Positions 19,622 to 26,968 of a stretch of 64,000 nt of DNA are shown here, in pieces; the stretch's first letter is position 1; each line of letters starts with the position of its first letter. Below the pieces are notes generated by a model. It did no database searches. It worked only from the letters and a program-made list of their open reading frames with translations, and was not told the origin of the DNA. The DNA is from Gammaproteobacteria bacterium. GTDB lineage: Bacteria; Pseudomonadota; Gammaproteobacteria; Steroidobacterales; Steroidobacteraceae. The stretch covers positions 1 through 64,000 of the forward strand of contig CANGOP010000008.1 in NCBI GenBank assembly GCA_947455595.1. The letters run 5' to 3'. Position numbers and translations under genes: made by a program.

Positions 19622-21247
19622 TCACGGGTAGTACCCAGCCCCGTCGTAGACGGGCGTATTGCAGGCGCTACCGACGGCCGTACCACACAAGGCATAGCGG
19701 GCCGTGCGCGCGGCATCCCAAAGGCCCCAGCCGTCGTCGAGACCTTTCCATGCTTCGTCGAAGCCTTCGAAGTAGAAGATCGAGACCGGTCCCGAGCCAC
19801 CCGCCTGCCAGCCATTCAACAAGTCGAAGTACCACTTCTGGTTGATGGGGTTGGCGGTGTACAGCTCGATCAGTGAGTTGCCGTTCGTCTGGGTCGCCTT
19901 CCAGCCGGTTTCGCCGACCACGATGGGCATGGCCGAGGCAATCGTCACGGTGCTGCCCGAGTTATCGCGGAACAGGTAGTTGGCTACGGCGTTGTAGGAG
20001 TCCACGGCGTTCTGCAAGGAAGCGGCCATCATCGCAGCGGCGCGATCCGGGCCTGTCGCAACGCTCAGCTGGTGCCAGTCCCAGCGGCCGGAGTTGCTCA
20101 GCGGGTACATATGGATAGATGCGAAGTCGAGGAGCGGCAGCACGAGATTCGGCTTCTCACCGGATGAGGTCAGGCCTGCGTAGAAGGTGTAGTCATCATC
20201 CGCGGTGATCGGCTGAGCGACCTGCGCGCGCACGTACTGCAGATAGCTGGCAAGACACGTGTCCGGCAGGTTCGCCGCGAAGGACGTCTCGTTGCCAACA
20301 CTCACCGTGATCACGTTGCTGTAGGCGTTTGCCAATTCAATAGCTTTGTCCATCTGCGATTGATTCACCGAGTCCACGCAGGATGCCGATGCGCCACGCA
20401 GGTAAATGCCCAGCTGGAAGCGCATCTCCGGATAGTTCGCCTGTGCAAGCGAAATGATCTTTTGCGCGACGGCGTCGGAGCCAAACAAGCGCAGGAGGTT
20501 GAAGCCGGCGCTGTGCAGCAGCCCTAAGTCCTGCAAGACCGCGCTATCGGCCGGCATCTCACCGACGCCGGGGCCACCCGAGCGGTAGGCGCTGTACGCG
20601 ATGGCCTTGCCGGTCCGGTAGATGTCGGGCAATAGGCGGCGCACGAACGGTGAACACAGAACGCGCACGCTCGTGACGTTGCCGGAGGCGGAGCCAGAGG
20701 CGTTGGTGACCGCGCACAGTTCGCCATTCGGGGGTGTCTTGACGGTCACCGAGTACGCGCCGCCTTCATGAATCTTCTGTGCAAACGTGAAGGTGCCATC
20801 GCTGCCGACGGCGAGATCGTCTGCCTTGTTGTTCTGCAAGACGACTACGCCGCCATTGAGGCCCGAGACGGTGCCGCCAACCGTGACGTCGGGCAAGCAC
20901 GTGACCTGCACGGTCGTGACATTGGTCGCCGCTTTGCCCGTGCCACCCGCGGTGACTGAACAGATCGCGCCGTCGGGCTGTGTCTGAACGGCCACGGTGT
21001 AGGCGCTATACGGCGCGACCTTTAAGGCGAACGTGAACGCACCGCTCGCGGTGACGGTGAGTGGGTCGCTACCGTTGTTGGTAAGAACCAATTTGCCGCC
21101 CGTCAGGCCGGAGACCGTGCCGCCGATGGTGACGTAGGCGGCATCCTGTGACCAATTCTGCGAACTGCCGCAGCCGGCTAGCGTGAGCGATAGCCCGGCC
21201 AGCATAAGCCAGCGGTGAGAGCCGATGAGGGAGAGAAACTGTTTCAT
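19622..21247 (-). CDS. Lipoprotein GH17-type beta-1,3-glucan hydrolase or transglycosylase
   Basis: The 541-residue lipoprotein has lipobox LAGC with Cys26. Two tandem beta modules of about 80 residues follow, both beginning GGTVSGL (about 42-118 and 124-199). The GH17 (beta/alpha)8 domain starts around 205. Putative catalytic residues are E320 in VSVGNETSF (acid/base) and E446 in PIVVGETGW (nucleophile), both typical of clan GH-A family 17. The protein is anchored in a membrane and would trim beta-1,3-gluco-oligosaccharides. It is the first gene of the leftward operon. ATG 21247 is chosen because it gives an ideal lipoprotein signal. Promoter and operator lie 160-200 bases upstream. Confidence 0.88.
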   Translation of the reverse strand: MKQFLSLIGSHRWLMLAGLSLTLAGCGSSQNWSQDAAYVTIGGTVSGLTGGKLVLTNNGSDPLTVTASGAFTFALKVAPYSAYTVAVQTQPDGAICSVTAGGTGKAATNVTTVQVTCLPDVTVGGTVSGLNGGVVVLQNNKADDLAVGSDGTFTFAQKIHEGGAYSVTVKTPPNGELCAVTNASGSASGNVTSVRVLCSPFVRRLLPDIYRTGKAIAYSAYRSGGPGVGEMPADSAVLQDLGLLHSAGFNLLRLFGSDAVAQKIISLAQANYPEMRFQLGIYLRGASASCVDSVNQSQMDKAIELANAYSNVITVSVGNETSFAANLPDTCLASYLQYVRAQVAQPITADDDYTFYAGLTSSGEKPNLVLPLLDFASIHMYPLSNSGRWDWHQLSVATGPDRAAAMMAASLQNAVDSYNAVANYLFRDNSGSTVTIASAMPIVVGETGWKATQTNGNSLIELYTANPINQKWYFDLLNGWQAGGSGPVSIFYFEGFDEAWKGLDDGWGLWDAARTARYALCGTAVGSACNTPVYDGAGYYP

Positions 21248-21405
21248 GGATGTCACCGTCGTTACCTGCAACTGGGGCTCAACAGAACCGCATGCGCTTG
21301 GCAGGGCGCACACGTGACTCGACGTGTGCGCTGACCCCCAAGGCTCTCTCAGGCCACCGCTCGCCGCTGAGGCGTTGGTACGTCAGCAGACTGGCGGCAA
21401 CCTTG

Positions 21406-21417
21406 GAAAGCGCTTTC
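21406..21417. promoter_or_regulatory. LacI-family operator O1, GAAAGCGCTTTC
   Basis: A perfect 12-bp palindrome with CG at its centre, as in LacI/GalR-family operators, extended by partly matching flanks (TTG...CAA). It lies directly downstream of the -10 element of the GH17 operon promoter and 107 bases before the LacI-family gene, so it can serve both. The same 12-mer recurs at 23502-23513. Confidence 0.85.
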
Positions 21418-21418
21418 A

Positions 21419-21448
21419 AAAGTAGCGAAACGGTCTGGACTTTGTCAA
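21419..21448 (-). promoter_or_regulatory. Promoter of the GH17 / barrel / GH81 operon
   Basis: On the minus strand a consensus TTGACA (21443-21448) is followed by an 18-base spacer and TACTTT (21419-21424). The operator starts one base after the -10, covering the expected start of transcription. A bound repressor would block initiation. The 5' untranslated leader would be about 165 bases. Confidence 0.7.
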
Positions 21449-21523
21449 ATGGCCGTGACCGGTCTGTGCGCGGTAAGATGACTTTCGCGAGCCAAGGCCG
21501 ATACGGCCAAGCAGGGAGACGAC

Positions 21524-22579
21524 ATGGCAACAGGACGCAAATCGACGGGATCCAAGGCGGCCGCGCCCGTGGCGCCGGCCGGCGTTGTAACCCTGGAGAT
21601 GGTTGCCGAAGAGGCGGGCGTCTCGCCCAGTACGGTTTCCCGGATCCTCAACGGCACCGCGAAGGTGCGCGAGTCCAAGGTTCGTGCCGTCCGGGCAGCG
21701 ATTTCCAAACTGCAGTTTCAGCCCAACCCCGTCGCGCGATCCCTTGCACGGGGGCGCTCGATGAGCGTCGGCGTCATTATCCAGACCATCGACTCTCCTT
21801 TTTATGGAGAGGCGCTCGCGGCGATAGAGAAAGGCCTCTTCCGCGCCGGGTATTCGGTGCTGTTCCTCTCCGGTCACTGGCGTGAAGATGACGAGCGCCG
21901 CTGTGTCGAGCATCTGCTCGCGCGCCGGGTCGAGGGGATCATTCTGGTGACGAGCTGTTTGCCGGATGCGGAACTGGTGCGGCTGACCCGGACCGTTCCG
22001 ATCGTGCTCACGGGCCGTTCGATCGAAGCCGAACGTTCGTATTCGATGGATGCGGACTCGACGCCCGGTGCGCGCTTGGCGACCGAGTATCTGATCGGTC
22101 AAGGCCATCGAAAAATCGCCTTCATCGCAGGTCCGGCCAATCATCCAGACTCGCAGCAGCGCTTAAACGGCTACAAGGCGGCACTGGCGAACGCGAAGAT
22201 TCCGTTCGCCGCGAAGTTGGTCGTGCCGGGTGATTATTCGGATGCTGGCGGACATTTAGCGATGAACCGCTTGCTCGATGCCAAGGCGGAATTCACAGCG
22301 GTCTTCGCTGCCAACGATCAGACCGCGTACGGCGCGATGTTGGCGTTGCATCGGCGGGGGCTGCGCGTCCCTCAGGATGTCTCGATCGTTGGCTTTGACG
22401 ACCTGCCGACCTCGTCTTACATCATTCCGCCTTTGACGACGGTTCACCGCTCAATTCATGAAGTGGGTGAGGCCGCAGCGGAGGCCATGATCGACCTGTT
22501 GGATGGTCGGGTGCCGGTCTCGAAACTGTCGACAGCGACGTTGGCGATTCGTGAATCGACGCGTTCCGTCCGTTACTGA
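21524..22579 (+). CDS. LacI-family transcriptional regulator of the glucan locus
   Basis: The 351-residue protein has an N-terminal Ala/Lys-rich extension. The helix-turn-helix (VTLEMVAEEAGVSPSTVSRI, 22-41) and hinge helix (NPVARSLARGR) follow. After that comes a periplasmic-binding-protein-like sugar domain (SVGVIIQTIDSPFYGEALAA, VVPGDYSDAGG, FDDLPTSSYIIPPLTTV). Members bind palindromic operators with central CG and release DNA on binding a sugar. Two identical palindromes flank this gene in the right positions, so it very likely represses both glucan gene sets and possibly itself. The inducer is inferred to be a beta-glucan oligosaccharide. The ATG has GGGAG upstream. The gene ends one base before the convergent hydrolase gene. 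Confidence 0.93.
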   Translation: MATGRKSTGSKAAAPVAPAGVVTLEMVAEEAGVSPSTVSRILNGTAKVRESKVRAVRAAISKLQFQPNPVARSLARGRSMSVGVIIQTIDSPFYGEALAAIEKGLFRAGYSVLFLSGHWREDDERRCVEHLLARRVEGIILVTSCLPDAELVRLTRTVPIVLTGRSIEAERSYSMDADSTPGARLATEYLIGQGHRKIAFIAGPANHPDSQQRLNGYKAALANAKIPFAAKLVVPGDYSDAGGHLAMNRLLDAKAEFTAVFAANDQTAYGAMLALHRRGLRVPQDVSIVGFDDLPTSSYIIPPLTTVHRSIHEVGEAAAEAMIDLLDGRVPVSKLSTATLAIRESTRSVRY

Positions 22580-22580
22580 G

Positions 22581-23444
22581 TTACGGCAAGCCGTGCGCAC
22601 GTAGAAAGCGGGATGCGGGCACCTGCCACGCGGGGCCGTTGCGGTTAAAAATGAAATGGCCGTTGTTCTTATCGGCGGGGAGCCAGACGAATTCGCCGTC
22701 GCCACCGGCGTGCTGCCACGCATCAAACCAGCGGACTGGCCAATCCGGCCCCCAGAAGCGGTCATTGCGGCTGTAGAGGAAGAGGGCGGGAACCTTGGCT
22801 GTTCGCCCGAGCGTCGTCAGCGTCGCCGCCAGTGCTGCGGGGTCGCACGGCACGTCGACGTGACGCAGGGAGTCACCGCCGTCGCCGCCAGACACGTTTA
22901 TCACGGCTTTCAGACCCCTGGGCGGATGCGTTGCAAGGTCGAGGGCAATGAGTCCGCCAAAGGAATCGCCGATCACGATCACGCGTCCGCTATCCGACCA
23001 TGGGTAGACGCGTGCCGCATTCATGACAGAGGCGACCTCGCGGGCCGCCGTCTCCAGAGCGCTATCGGCTGACTTGTGCTGACACGGCCCGGTGAACTCA
23101 ATGTCCGGACCGCCGGTAATGCCGTATCCGATCCGGGTCGGGATGAGGACGGCGTAGCCTCGCCCGACCAGGTAACGCGCGTTCGCTGGAAAGTCCGCAC
23201 GGCCCACCCGGCGGTTCTCATCCGCATCCACGCCCCGACCGTGCAAGAGAATGGCAAGCGGATGGCGTTGGTCGTCATCGGGTCGCACGACGAGCACGGA
23301 GACTGCAGGGAGCGGGGCTGAGCGTGCCGCCTGTGCAACGCGGGGAGCCTTGGCTTGGAAGGACTCTTCCAGCACGCCGGCCTCACTGATCCCACCGATG
23401 AGGGTGGTCAGTGCAAGCAGGAGCATGGGGCGCCAACGGTTCAT
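22581..23444 (-). CDS. Exported alpha/beta-hydrolase (dienelactone-hydrolase-like)
   Basis: The 287-residue protein has a signal peptide (MLLLALTTLIGGISEA). It carries an alpha/beta-hydrolase core with oxyanion segment ILLHGRGVD (66-73), nucleophile elbow GDSFGG (S161), a likely acid D228 in YSRNDRF, and His263 in NNGHFIF. The substrate is unknown; ester removal from a polysaccharide or an unrelated esterase role are both possible. The much longer upstream extension of the frame crosses the neighbouring promoter and is rejected. The start at 23444 lies 58 bases from operator O2, so divergent control by the LacI-type regulator is possible. Confidence 0.78.
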   Translation of the reverse strand: MNRWRPMLLLALTTLIGGISEAGVLEESFQAKAPRVAQAARSAPLPAVSVLVVRPDDDQRHPLAILLHGRGVDADENRRVGRADFPANARYLVGRGYAVLIPTRIGYGITGGPDIEFTGPCQHKSADSALETAAREVASVMNAARVYPWSDSGRVIVIGDSFGGLIALDLATHPPRGLKAVINVSGGDGGDSLRHVDVPCDPAALAATLTTLGRTAKVPALFLYSRNDRFWGPDWPVRWFDAWQHAGGDGEFVWLPADKNNGHFIFNRNGPAWQVPASRFLRAHGLP

Positions 23445-23466
23445 GAGATGGATGCTAGCGCAGGCG

Positions 23467-23497
23467 TTGACATACCCGTCTGCCTTTGTGGTACTTT
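23467..23497 (+). promoter_or_regulatory. Promoter of the lipoprotein / GH1 / GH16 gene set
   Basis: Consensus TTGACA (23467-23472), a 19-base spacer, and TACTTT (23492-23497), the same -10 hexamer as in the leftward promoter. The operator palindrome begins 5 bases later. The predicted leader is about 70 bases to the ATG at 23574. Confidence 0.65.
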
Positions 23498-23501
23498 CTA
23501 T

Positions 23502-23513
23502 GAAAGCGCTTTC
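23502..23513. promoter_or_regulatory. LacI-family operator O2, GAAAGCGCTTTC
   Basis: Identical to O1 in all 12 positions and placed at the same location relative to a TACTTT -10 element. This ties the rightward glucan gene set to the regulator encoded at 21524-22579. Confidence 0.85.
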
Positions 23514-23573
23514 TAAATGGCGCACCAACGCTATCGTTTTATTTGCGCGCTGTGCCGCGAGGGGTCGACATCC

Positions 23574-24446
23574 ATGAGCACCATCGTTCTGAAGTCCTCG
23601 AGCCGAATCGCCGCTCTGTTGGCCGTTGTGGCGGTCTTTCTTGCCGCATGCGGTGGCGGTGGCGTGACGCCGACGCCTTCCAGTGGCGGGGGTGGTTCGG
23701 GTGGCGGCGGCTCGGGTGGTGGCGGTAGCGGTGGCGGCGGTGGCACCACTGCGAGTGCGACGCCCTACATTCTGTTTGCCTCCAACTACGTCGCGTACAA
23801 CGCGCAGACCAATGGTGCGTATTTGCACTCGATCCAGCTGGGCGACCTGTACGCGGGCTTCGGCGGTAATTATGGCTATGGATGCTATTCCGCATCGCAG
23901 CCAGATATGGATCGCACGCAGCTCTATATCGTGCAGGCACAGGCGAACGGCGACGGCAATTGCAACCAGACGTCATCGACGCCACCGACGGCCGCAGGTG
24001 ATTACGTCTACGTGGCGATCAAGGCACCGGCGAGTAACGGCTCGAACGTGACCTCAATCCCGCCCATCGACATCAGCCAGTCGGCGACGTTGTTGGTCCA
24101 GATGGGTAACACGGTTGCGGCAGATGCCACCCATGGCCATGCCAACGTCTTTACGGTGGTCTTGACCAACGATCCGCAAGGCAATGGCTCTGCGGCTACC
24201 GCGACGGCGACCTGCAGCTACGACCAGACGCTGGTGACGGTCGGTGCGAGCGGACCGTCTGCGCTGGGGGTCAACAACTATGCTATTCCGCTGTCGGCCT
24301 TTACCTGTTCGCCAGGCTCAATGAGCGCGCTGCAGACGTCTGGCGTGACAGCGGTGGCGGTCAAATTCACGGGTGATAAGAACCCGAGTGTTGTGGCGGG
24401 TGAGTACAACACGATCGCGGTGGGCTATATCGGCTTTAGTAAGTAA
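23574..24446 (+). CDS. Surface lipoprotein with Gly4-Ser linker, probable glycan-binding protein
   Basis: The 290-residue protein starts MSTIVLKSSSRIAALLAVVA with lipobox LAAC (Cys26). Residues of about 37-56 form a natural linker of repeated four-glycine-one-serine units. A single domain of about 230 residues follows, with several Cys and strand patterns (DISQSATLLVQMGN, ANVFTVVLTND, VTAVAVKFTG, NTIAVGYIGF) typical of jelly-roll carbohydrate-binding modules. No catalytic motif is seen. As the first gene after the glucan promoter it is best explained as a glycan-capture protein tethered to the outer membrane. The family is not recognised. The ATG at 23574 has an AGGGG Shine-Dalgarno site about 12 bases upstream. 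Confidence 0.7.
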   Translation: MSTIVLKSSSRIAALLAVVAVFLAACGGGGVTPTPSSGGGGSGGGGSGGGGSGGGGGTTASATPYILFASNYVAYNAQTNGAYLHSIQLGDLYAGFGGNYGYGCYSASQPDMDRTQLYIVQAQANGDGNCNQTSSTPPTAAGDYVYVAIKAPASNGSNVTSIPPIDISQSATLLVQMGNTVAADATHGHANVFTVVLTNDPQGNGSAATATATCSYDQTLVTVGASGPSALGVNNYAIPLSAFTCSPGSMSALQTSGVTAVAVKFTGDKNPSVVAGEYNTIAVGYIGFSK

Positions 24447-24519
24447 TCGGGGTCGCGCGAGACCTCGGCGACTGCACCGGCCGCTCCATGACAATCACGA
24501 GACGGAAGAAAGCGCAGAT

Positions 24520-25932
24520 ATGAGCGCCACGCCGAGCGAGTACTTGGTTCGAGAAGCGGTAGACCCAGAACGGGTCGCCAAACGCTTCCCGTCGGATTTT
24601 GTCTGGGGGGTCGCCACCAGTGCTTTTCAAATCGAAGGGACGACCGCCGGCGATGGCCGAGGGCCATCGATTTGGGATGAGTTCTGCGAGCAGCCAGGGG
24701 TCATTCTGGACGGCAGTAATGGGCGCGATGCCTGTCAGCATGTCCAGCGCTGGGAGTCGGATCTGGACCTGATCGCCTCCCTGGGGATTAACCATTATCG
24801 GTTTTCGATCAGTTGGCCGCGTGTGCAACCGGAGGGTCAGGGCGCTTGGAATGAAGCCGGGCTGGCCTTTTATGACCGACTGGTCGATGGAATGTTGGCG
24901 CGGGGTATCCAACCACATGTGACCTTGTATCACTGGGACTTGCCCAGTGGGTTGCAGGCGCAGGGTGGCTGGCAATCGCGTGAGACGGTGGCTCACTTCG
25001 TTGATTATGCGCGCAAGATCGGGGCACTCCTCGGCGACCGCTCCGCCAGCATCGCGACTCACAACGAACCGTGGGTCGTGGCGACCCTCGGTCACCAGCA
25101 CGGGATTTTCGCGCCGGGATTGCGGGATCGGCGTGCGGCGACCCAAGTGTCGCATCACTTACTCGTCTCCCACGGTGATGCGCTGACCGCGTTACGGGCT
25201 GATGGTGTGCGTTGCCCGCTCGGCATCGTGCTGAATCAAGCGCCGGTGCATGCCGCGACCGCGTTGGTGGAAGATCGACTGCGAGCGCAACTCGAAGATG
25301 GCGAGCTGGTGCGTTGGTACATGGACCCGCTCATGAAGGGAGCGTATCCCGCAGACGTCCTGGCGCATCTCGGCACCGATGCGCCGAAAATCCTGTCAGG
25401 CGACTTTGCGCGAATTGGTGTCCCGCTCGATTTTCTCGGGATCAACTACTACACCCGCAACATCGCGATCGCGAGCGGCCGCTACGACCCGACGTCGAGC
25501 GGGTTGGAACTGACGGACATGGGTTGGGAAGTCTTCCCGGCGGGGCTTACCGAATTGCTGACGCGCCTGCATCGCGATTATCAGCTGCCACCGATCTACA
25601 TCACGGAGAACGGTGCCGCCTACCCGGACGAATGCGTGGCTGGCGTGGTGGATGACGCCGCGCGCGTTCGATATTTGGATGCGCATATTCAGGCCGTCGC
25701 GACGGCTCGTGACGCGGGCGTCGATGTGCGCGGTTATTTTGCTTGGAGTCTGCTCGACAATTTCGAGTGGGCGCACGGTTACACCAAACGCTTTGGCATC
25801 GTGCATGTGGACTACGCGACACAGCAGCGCACGCCCAAAGCGAGCGCTCTGTGGTACCGGGATCTGCAGCGCACCTTTCGGGATCGCAAGGGTGGCGTTG
25901 TCCGGCGAGTTCATGACCGTGAGCCGTCCTAA
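24520..25932 (+). CDS. Beta-glucosidase, GH1
   Basis: The cytoplasmic 470-residue enzyme (no signal peptide) releases glucose from beta-gluco-oligosaccharides with retention. GH1 hallmarks are FVWGVATSAFQIEG (27-40), NHYRFSISWPR, and THNEPW with acid/base E183. YITENGAAY supplies nucleophile E363, and WSLLDNFEWAHGY comes late. The ATG at 24520 gives the usual family N-terminus; the longer frame overlaps the lipoprotein gene and is not needed. It lies 73 bases after the lipoprotein gene and 9 bases before GH16. It probably completes laminari-oligosaccharide breakdown after uptake by the symporter. Confidence 0.94.
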   Translation: MSATPSEYLVREAVDPERVAKRFPSDFVWGVATSAFQIEGTTAGDGRGPSIWDEFCEQPGVILDGSNGRDACQHVQRWESDLDLIASLGINHYRFSISWPRVQPEGQGAWNEAGLAFYDRLVDGMLARGIQPHVTLYHWDLPSGLQAQGGWQSRETVAHFVDYARKIGALLGDRSASIATHNEPWVVATLGHQHGIFAPGLRDRRAATQVSHHLLVSHGDALTALRADGVRCPLGIVLNQAPVHAATALVEDRLRAQLEDGELVRWYMDPLMKGAYPADVLAHLGTDAPKILSGDFARIGVPLDFLGINYYTRNIAIASGRYDPTSSGLELTDMGWEVFPAGLTELLTRLHRDYQLPPIYITENGAAYPDECVAGVVDDAARVRYLDAHIQAVATARDAGVDVRGYFAWSLLDNFEWAHGYTKRFGIVHVDYATQQRTPKASALWYRDLQRTFRDRKGGVVRRVHDREPS

Positions 25933-25941
25933 AGTCATCCC

Positions 25942-26874
25942 GTGAGTGCTCTCACAACCATGCAGGATCCGTCGATCCCGGGTTGGACGTTGGTCTGGTC
26001 TGACGAGTTTGAGGGCGACACGTTGGATCGAAGCCGTTGGGAGCCTCAGTTGGGCAACGGCTTCCACGACCACCGTTCGGGTCAGTGGGTGCCCGGATGG
26101 GGCAACAATGAACTGCAGTCCTATACCGACAAACCCAGCAATCTGTTTCTCGAAGACAGTTGTCTTGTGATCCGGGCGTGTCGTGAGACGGCGGCGGATG
26201 GCTGTGCTTACACCTCCGCACGCATTCGTACACGATCATCGGATGGGGAGTCGCTGTTCTCGCAAGCGTATGGCCGCTTTGAATGCCGTGCACGCGTGAC
26301 CGCCGGGCAGGGTATTTGGCCGGCCTTCTGGTTGTTGCCGACGGAAGAGAAGTACGGTGGCTGGGCTGCTTCCGGTGAGATTGATGTGATGGAAGTGGTC
26401 GGTGCGCGACCACACGAAGTGCTCGGCAGCATCCATTTCGGATCAGGTTGGCCACATCGCGATCACCACACGGTCGTTCATCCGTTGGGTCATGGTGGCT
26501 CCGCTGAATCGTTTCACGTCTATGCGGTGGAATGGGATCCGGGCGTCATCCGTTGGCTCGTCGATGGCGAGGTCTACGCTGAGCAGCGCTTCTGGTGGAG
26601 TTGCAGTGACCGTGATCATTCCGGTGGTCAACTGCCGCAGACCGCGGCGCACCTTAATCCATGGCCTGCGCCCTTTGATCGACCGTTTCATCTGCTGCTG
26701 AACTTGGCGATCGGTGGTGGGCTGCCCGGTGCGCCCGATGCCTCTACGCCGTTTCCGGCAGAGTTCGTGATTGATTACGTCCGTGTCTACCAGCGTACTG
26801 CCGGCGTGCTGCCCTTGGCGGCGCGAGGCGAGGGCGTGGTCCCGTTTGCTCCGCCCAACAATCTCGCGACGTAG
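25942..26874 (+). CDS. GH16 laminarinase-type beta-glucanase without signal peptide
   Basis: The 310-residue protein is a GH16 beta-jelly roll. It has LVWSDEFEGDTLDRSRWE near the start, WGNNELQSYT, the catalytic strand GEIDVMEVVG (E146, D148, E151), and IRWLVDGEVY. This is the bulged ExDxxE arrangement seen in bacterial laminarinases (endo-beta-1,3-glucanases). The start is GTG 25942 (ATG 25960 also possible). Neither start gives a signal peptide, which is odd for an endo-acting polysaccharide hydrolase. It may act on imported oligosaccharides, or the true export signal is lost. It is only 9 bases downstream of GH1, so the two are co-transcribed. Confidence 0.9.
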   Translation: MSALTTMQDPSIPGWTLVWSDEFEGDTLDRSRWEPQLGNGFHDHRSGQWVPGWGNNELQSYTDKPSNLFLEDSCLVIRACRETAADGCAYTSARIRTRSSDGESLFSQAYGRFECRARVTAGQGIWPAFWLLPTEEKYGGWAASGEIDVMEVVGARPHEVLGSIHFGSGWPHRDHHTVVHPLGHGGSAESFHVYAVEWDPGVIRWLVDGEVYAEQRFWWSCSDRDHSGGQLPQTAAHLNPWPAPFDRPFHLLLNLAIGGGLPGAPDASTPFPAEFVIDYVRVYQRTAGVLPLAARGEGVVPFAPPNNLAT

Positions 26875-26968
26875 CGGGTGGGTGGGCAGTGGGTTTGATG
26901 AGTGGTGTTGATGGGATGGCGCGTCCATGGGCGTGTGAGTGCAGGCCCAACTTTCTGGGGGTATTGTC

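Noticed and set aside
21493-21510. GGCCG-ATA-CGGCC inverted repeat in the leader of the LacI-type gene
   Set aside because: It is short, unlike the operators, and not repeated elsewhere in the locus; not called as a regulatory site.
24507-24514. GAAAGCGC half-site just before the GH1 start
   Set aside because: Matches only 8 of 12 operator bases with no symmetric partner and no promoter; likely chance.
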